6,879 nucleotides of DNA from Caryophanales bacterium UBA5632 (GTDB lineage: Bacteria; Bacillota_I; Bacilli_A; Izemoplasmatales; Hujiaoplasmataceae): positions 2,638 to 9,516 of the forward strand of contig DIJY01000112.1 in NCBI GenBank assembly GCA_002421405.1, given 5' to 3'. A program made the translations under genes and the position numbers. Of the stretch, positions 4,015 through 6,879 are shown in pieces. Numbering within the stretch: position 1 is the stretch's first letter; every line of letters starts with the position of its first letter. The notes under the pieces were generated by a model. The model saw only the letters and a program-made list of their open reading frames with translations. It was not told the origin of the DNA and did not search any database.

Positions 4015-6366
4015 ATGGATGAGTTAATAACCTTTCTTCAAACATTCGCCAATCCTCCGTTTCTAGCATTACCGACCAGACTAGAATCGGTTTTTTTGCG
4101 TTATGTTGAAAAACGTGGCATTCTCTTACCCTGTCAATTAATCGCTATCGATGACTATAAGGATTACGTTGAATCTGAAGCGGCTCTTTATCTAAAAAAC
4201 CATGAAAACATTAATTTTTATTTAGCTTCAAGAATCAAAAATGTATTACCCGATATCTCGATAGAAAAAAAGTATCGTTCGAATCGATTAATTTGGTTAC
4301 AAAAAATAAAAAAAGAGCTTGTGCAAGCAAACCTTCTCGATATCAATCATCCTTTGAACCTTCAAGGGAAAGATATCGTCATTGCCTTTCATCCACTCTA
4401 CGATAAAACACTTGAATATGGTAAAGTTCATCATTTTTTTCCAAAACCTGTCAATAATCAATCCTTTACTTTGTACCTTGCTAGTGATGAATCAAAACAG
4501 ATCCATTGTGCAATCGAATCCATCTATGAGTTACTGAAGAAAGGCATCGATATCAATGCCATCAAAATTGTGAATGCTACAAGAGAGGATACTTGGTTAT
4601 TACACAAAGAAGCGGCTTTATATGGTTTTAGCATTGACGAAAATCGTAATTATCCTTTGGATTCTCACCCTTTTGTGATCCAATTTATGAATGAAATCAA
4701 ATCGGATTCCATCGAATCTGCATTGCTTCGATGGTCAACATTACTTGAAAGTGACCCAACTCTAGATACCGCACCCTATGAAAAAATAATATCGATTATT
4801 GATCAATATGGAATTTCTAAGGTTGAAACTGAAAAAGAACTGCTATTCTATGAAATAGAAAAAGCAACTTTATCGACGCAAAAACAAAAAGATGTCGTTT
4901 CATTAGAGTCGTCTCTTGATTCGTTCATCAATCCCGATGAATATTATATTGTTTTGAATTATACCGATACGCTTTTTCCGGCTTTAAAAAAAGATGACGA
5001 CTACCTATCTGATGATGAAAAAACAATGCTTGGATTAAGAACTTCTATTGAAGAAAATGAAATGATTAAACAAGCGTTAAAAGTCAAAATTAGAGCCGTC
5101 AAGCACGTTACATTCATCATGCCACTCAAAAACATGGGAAAAGATATTCGAAGAAGTGAATTATTCAAAGAATTCGAATTAGATATCATTCCGTATGAAT
5201 CCAGTTCAAAGTCTGTTTCAGGATCCAAAGCCTATGAACGTTTAGACTATCATAAAAAAGCCTTTGCATTGAGACAATATGGCAAGTATTCGTGCGATTA
5301 TGACTTACTTCATTCGACATTCGCCGATATCGATACCCAATATAATCCCAAATTCAAAGGTCTTGATGCTTTTACCATCCAAAAACTACTCAAAAGAGGT
5401 TTTAGTTTTTCACCCACGAATTTGGAACGATTTAATGCCTGCAAATTCCGATTTTTGCTTGATTACCTGCTTAAAATCATCATCGAAGAACCGAGAGAAT
5501 CCATCCTTTTTGGAAATCTTGCTCACCATATATTAGCGAATGCATTTCAAAGCAATCAGAAAATTCATGACCTTGGAAACGATTATCTCAATTCGCTTCA
5601 ACATCCAATTTCTGACAAGATGTTAGTTCAGACAGCGTTATTCATGAATCGTCTAGAAAAAGTGATTGATTATCTTGAAGCACAAGACAAAGACTCGACA
5701 TTCCAAGATGTCGGATATGAGATGGGTTTTGACTATGAAATAGCGAATCATCCTCACTATTCAATGAAAGGCAAGATTGATCGTGTCAAAACCTTAAATC
5801 ACGATGGACAAGATTATTATGCCGTCATTGACTACAAAACCGGAACAAAAAAATTCAATTTGACAGATTTTGAAAATGGAATCGATATACAACCTCTATT
5901 TTACTTAAATCTCCTTCAAAAAAAGAATTATTCAACTGAATTTAAGCCTTTTGGGTTCTTTTATCAAGGCGTCAATCTGAAGCGTCTCAATAAAGAAAAA
6001 ACAGGAAATACACTTGAGAAAGCATTAAGAATGAGTGGCGCTTCGATAGACAATGTCGGTTTATTAACCGCATTTTCTCCCAATTTAAATATTGTCGGCA
6101 TGAGCTTGAATCAAGATGGTTCTTTAGGAAAAACCGATAAAGTTGTCCATCAAGACACCCTTCAATCAATGATTGATGCAATTGATACATTCATCGAAAA
6201 GGCAATCATTGACATTAATCAAGGTGAATTTTCGATTACTCCGCTTCCGGGGAAAGATGATTTCGATGATTCGCCTGCCTGTACTTATTGTCCTCATGGT
6301 GGTATTTGTTATCTGAGAAACCGTTTTGTCAGTGTAATAGAAGACACCACCGAAGGGAGTGAGTAA
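4015..6366 (+). CDS. addB: Short AddB-like subunit of the AddAB helicase-nuclease (PD-(D/E)XK nuclease with Fe-S cluster)
   Basis: AddAB processes double-strand DNA breaks for RecA-dependent repair; AddB supplies one nuclease and, in B. subtilis, Chi recognition. From ATG 4015 the protein has 783 residues, against about 1,100-1,170 for usual AddB/RexB. The N-terminal two-thirds looks like a degenerate UvrD-like region. No Walker A motif is visible. DEYYIVLNYTDTLFPA followed by LSDDEK (about 308-336) matches the AddB pattern of a 'VxGLNxGxFPA' strand and 'LSDxER'. The C-terminal nuclease has H504 (GNLAHHI), D589 (GKIDRV), D606 and K608 (IDYKTG). Four cysteines, C476 (NACKFRF) and C756, C759, C765 (Cx2Cx5C), reproduce the AddB iron-sulfur staple. 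A GTG at 4003 would add four residues but is nearly leaderless. The ribosome site for 4015 is weak (GGTG, 4006-4009). addA begins 1 nt after the stop. Confidence 0.85.
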   Translation: MDELITFLQTFANPPFLALPTRLESVFLRYVEKRGILLPCQLIAIDDYKDYVESEAALYLKNHENINFYLASRIKNVLPDISIEKKYRSNRLIWLQKIKKELVQANLLDINHPLNLQGKDIVIAFHPLYDKTLEYGKVHHFFPKPVNNQSFTLYLASDESKQIHCAIESIYELLKKGIDINAIKIVNATREDTWLLHKEAALYGFSIDENRNYPLDSHPFVIQFMNEIKSDSIESALLRWSTLLESDPTLDTAPYEKIISIIDQYGISKVETEKELLFYEIEKATLSTQKQKDVVSLESSLDSFINPDEYYIVLNYTDTLFPALKKDDDYLSDDEKTMLGLRTSIEENEMIKQALKVKIRAVKHVTFIMPLKNMGKDIRRSELFKEFELDIIPYESSSKSVSGSKAYERLDYHKKAFALRQYGKYSCDYDLLHSTFADIDTQYNPKFKGLDAFTIQKLLKRGFSFSPTNLERFNACKFRFLLDYLLKIIIEEPRESILFGNLAHHILANAFQSNQKIHDLGNDYLNSLQHPISDKMLVQTALFMNRLEKVIDYLEAQDKDSTFQDVGYEMGFDYEIANHPHYSMKGKIDRVKTLNHDGQDYYAVIDYKTGTKKFNLTDFENGIDIQPLFYLNLLQKKNYSTEFKPFGFFYQGVNLKRLNKEKTGNTLEKALRMSGASIDNVGLLTAFSPNLNIVGMSLNQDGSLGKTDKVVHQDTLQSMIDAIDTFIEKAIIDINQGEFSITPLPGKDDFDDSPACTYCPHGGICYLRNRFVSVIEDTTEGSE
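6353..6359 (+). promoter_or_regulatory. Ribosome binding site selecting the addA GTG start
   Basis: AAGGGAG inside the last codons of addB lies 8 nt before the GTG at 6368. This decides the start of addA, because the first in-frame ATG (codon 62) would fall after the Walker A motif. Confidence 0.7.
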
Positions 6367-6367
6367 C

Positions 6368-6879
6368 GTGGCTTTTACCTTCGAACAACAAAACGCAATT
6401 GAAGCAACGGGTTCAAATATTCTCATCAGTGCCGGCGCTGGCAGTGGTAAAACCACGGTATTATCTGAACGCGTGATTCGAATCTTGAATTCAGGCGTTG
6501 ATGTTGATAAGCTAATTATCTTAACTTTCACGAACGCAGCTGCGGCTGAAATGAAATCAAGAATCAAAGAAAAGATTAGCACTATCGAAGCTTTAACACC
6601 TCAACTCGCAAAACTAGAGAATGCACAAATATCGACTTTCGATAGTTTTTGCTTATCGTTAGTCAAACAATACCACTATCTGCTCGATATGCCTGAAAAT
6701 ATTGAAATAGCAGACCACATCTTGCTTTATTCAATCAAGGAGAAATTCCTTGAAGCAACGATGAATGAATTCTATCAAATGAAGCCCGCTTGGTTCATTG
6801 GAGCCATTGATCGCTTTTTCGATAAAGGCGACCAAGCATTTAAAGATGCAGTGATGACCCTTAATAAAGGATTAGAAAT
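6368..6879 (+). CDS. addA: ATP-dependent helicase/nuclease subunit A, N-terminal part (3' truncated by window end)
   Basis: This is the UvrD-family (SF1A) helicase subunit, which unwinds DNA 3' to 5' and carries a second nuclease at its C-terminus. Only 170 codons are in view; the family's usual length is about 1,200. The start is GTG 6368, 1 nt after the addB stop. Visible motifs are the Q motif FTFEQQNAI (3-11) and Walker A SAGAGSGKTTVL (21-32, catalytic K28). Motif Ia is LTFTNAAAAEM (52-62), followed by ISTFDSFC (88-95), the DNA-contacting segment seen in UvrD/AddA proteins. The helicase IV-VI motifs and the nuclease lie beyond the edge. The B-then-A order with translational coupling is the common Firmicutes arrangement and supports the identity of both genes. 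PcrA/UvrD is a less likely alternative because of the addB neighbour and the ATGSNILISAGAGSGKT style of N-terminus. Confidence 0.93.
   Translation, partial: MAFTFEQQNAIEATGSNILISAGAGSGKTTVLSERVIRILNSGVDVDKLIILTFTNAAAAEMKSRIKEKISTIEALTPQLAKLENAQISTFDSFCLSLVKQYHYLLDMPENIEIADHILLYSIKEKFLEATMNEFYQMKPAWFIGAIDRFFDKGDQAFKDAVMTLNKGLE

Noticed and set aside
811..4448. An identical 18-base string occurs in the SHOCT gene (811-828) and in addB (4431-4448), and in both it encodes HFFPKP.
   Set aside because: It is dominated by a T7 run and an A4 run, and the surrounding protein sequences are unrelated. In a genome this AT-rich it is best explained as coincidence.
5279..5536. A second plus-strand open frame inside addB, and a minus-strand one at 5001-5228.
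   Set aside because: Both overlap continuous AddB coding sequence with recognisable motifs and show no ribosome site or domain of their own.
6166..6582. A minus-strand open frame of 138 codons across the addB-addA junction.
   Set aside because: It lies opposite the addB cysteine cluster and the addA Walker A and Ia motifs, and the conserved sense proteins explain the region.

Overview
The window looks like a chromosomal housekeeping stretch from an AT-rich Firmicutes/Mollicutes-type bacterium. It is roughly one-third G+C by eye. An Acholeplasma/Izemoplasma-like relative is my best guess, but this is inference. The supporting signs are AT-rich codon use, canonical AGGAGG ribosome sites, TTGACA/TATAAT promoters, CIRCE heat-shock operators, compact rho-independent terminators and an AddB-AddA nuclease pair. 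Tryptophan is encoded by TGG in every gene where I checked it, and no TGA interrupts a gene, so the standard bacterial code fits. All visible genes are on the + strand, and no mobile element, CRISPR array, rRNA or tRNA was seen.

Layout. (1) Positions 1-258 hold the 3' end of a multi-pass membrane protein, followed by a terminator. (2) Positions 440-1354 hold a membrane protein of unknown function with a C-terminal SHOCT domain, with its own promoter and terminator. (3) Positions 1486-3320 hold a two-gene cysteine biosynthesis operon: a long EpsC-type serine O-acetyltransferase followed after 8 nt by an O-acetylserine sulfhydrylase (cysK). Together they make L-cysteine from L-serine, acetyl-CoA and sulfide. 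(4) Positions 3479-3898 hold a small heat-shock protein whose promoter lies between two CIRCE operators, so HrcA control is strongly indicated. (5) From 4015 runs a DNA repair operon: an unusually short AddB-like nuclease subunit, then addA starting 1 nt later with a GTG codon and running off the window.

The first four transcription units (the one cut by the left edge, the SHOCT gene, cysE-cysK and hsp20) each end in a terminator; the addB-addA unit runs off the right edge. Each of the four units that begins inside the window has a recognisable promoter. Three of these promoters share the extended -10 string TGATATAAT.

The items most worth a second look are regulatory or structural. One is the double CIRCE in which the -35 hexamer and an operator arm share bases. 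Another is a pair of 14-bp perfect palindromes with the same AAAACGTTTT core upstream of hsp20 and cysE; the first matches the CcpA/LacI-family cre consensus. A third is an inverted repeat covering the addB promoter. The fourth is the ~783-residue AddB, which keeps the nuclease and iron-sulfur cysteines but shows no Walker A motif. I see no evidence for a wholly new system here.
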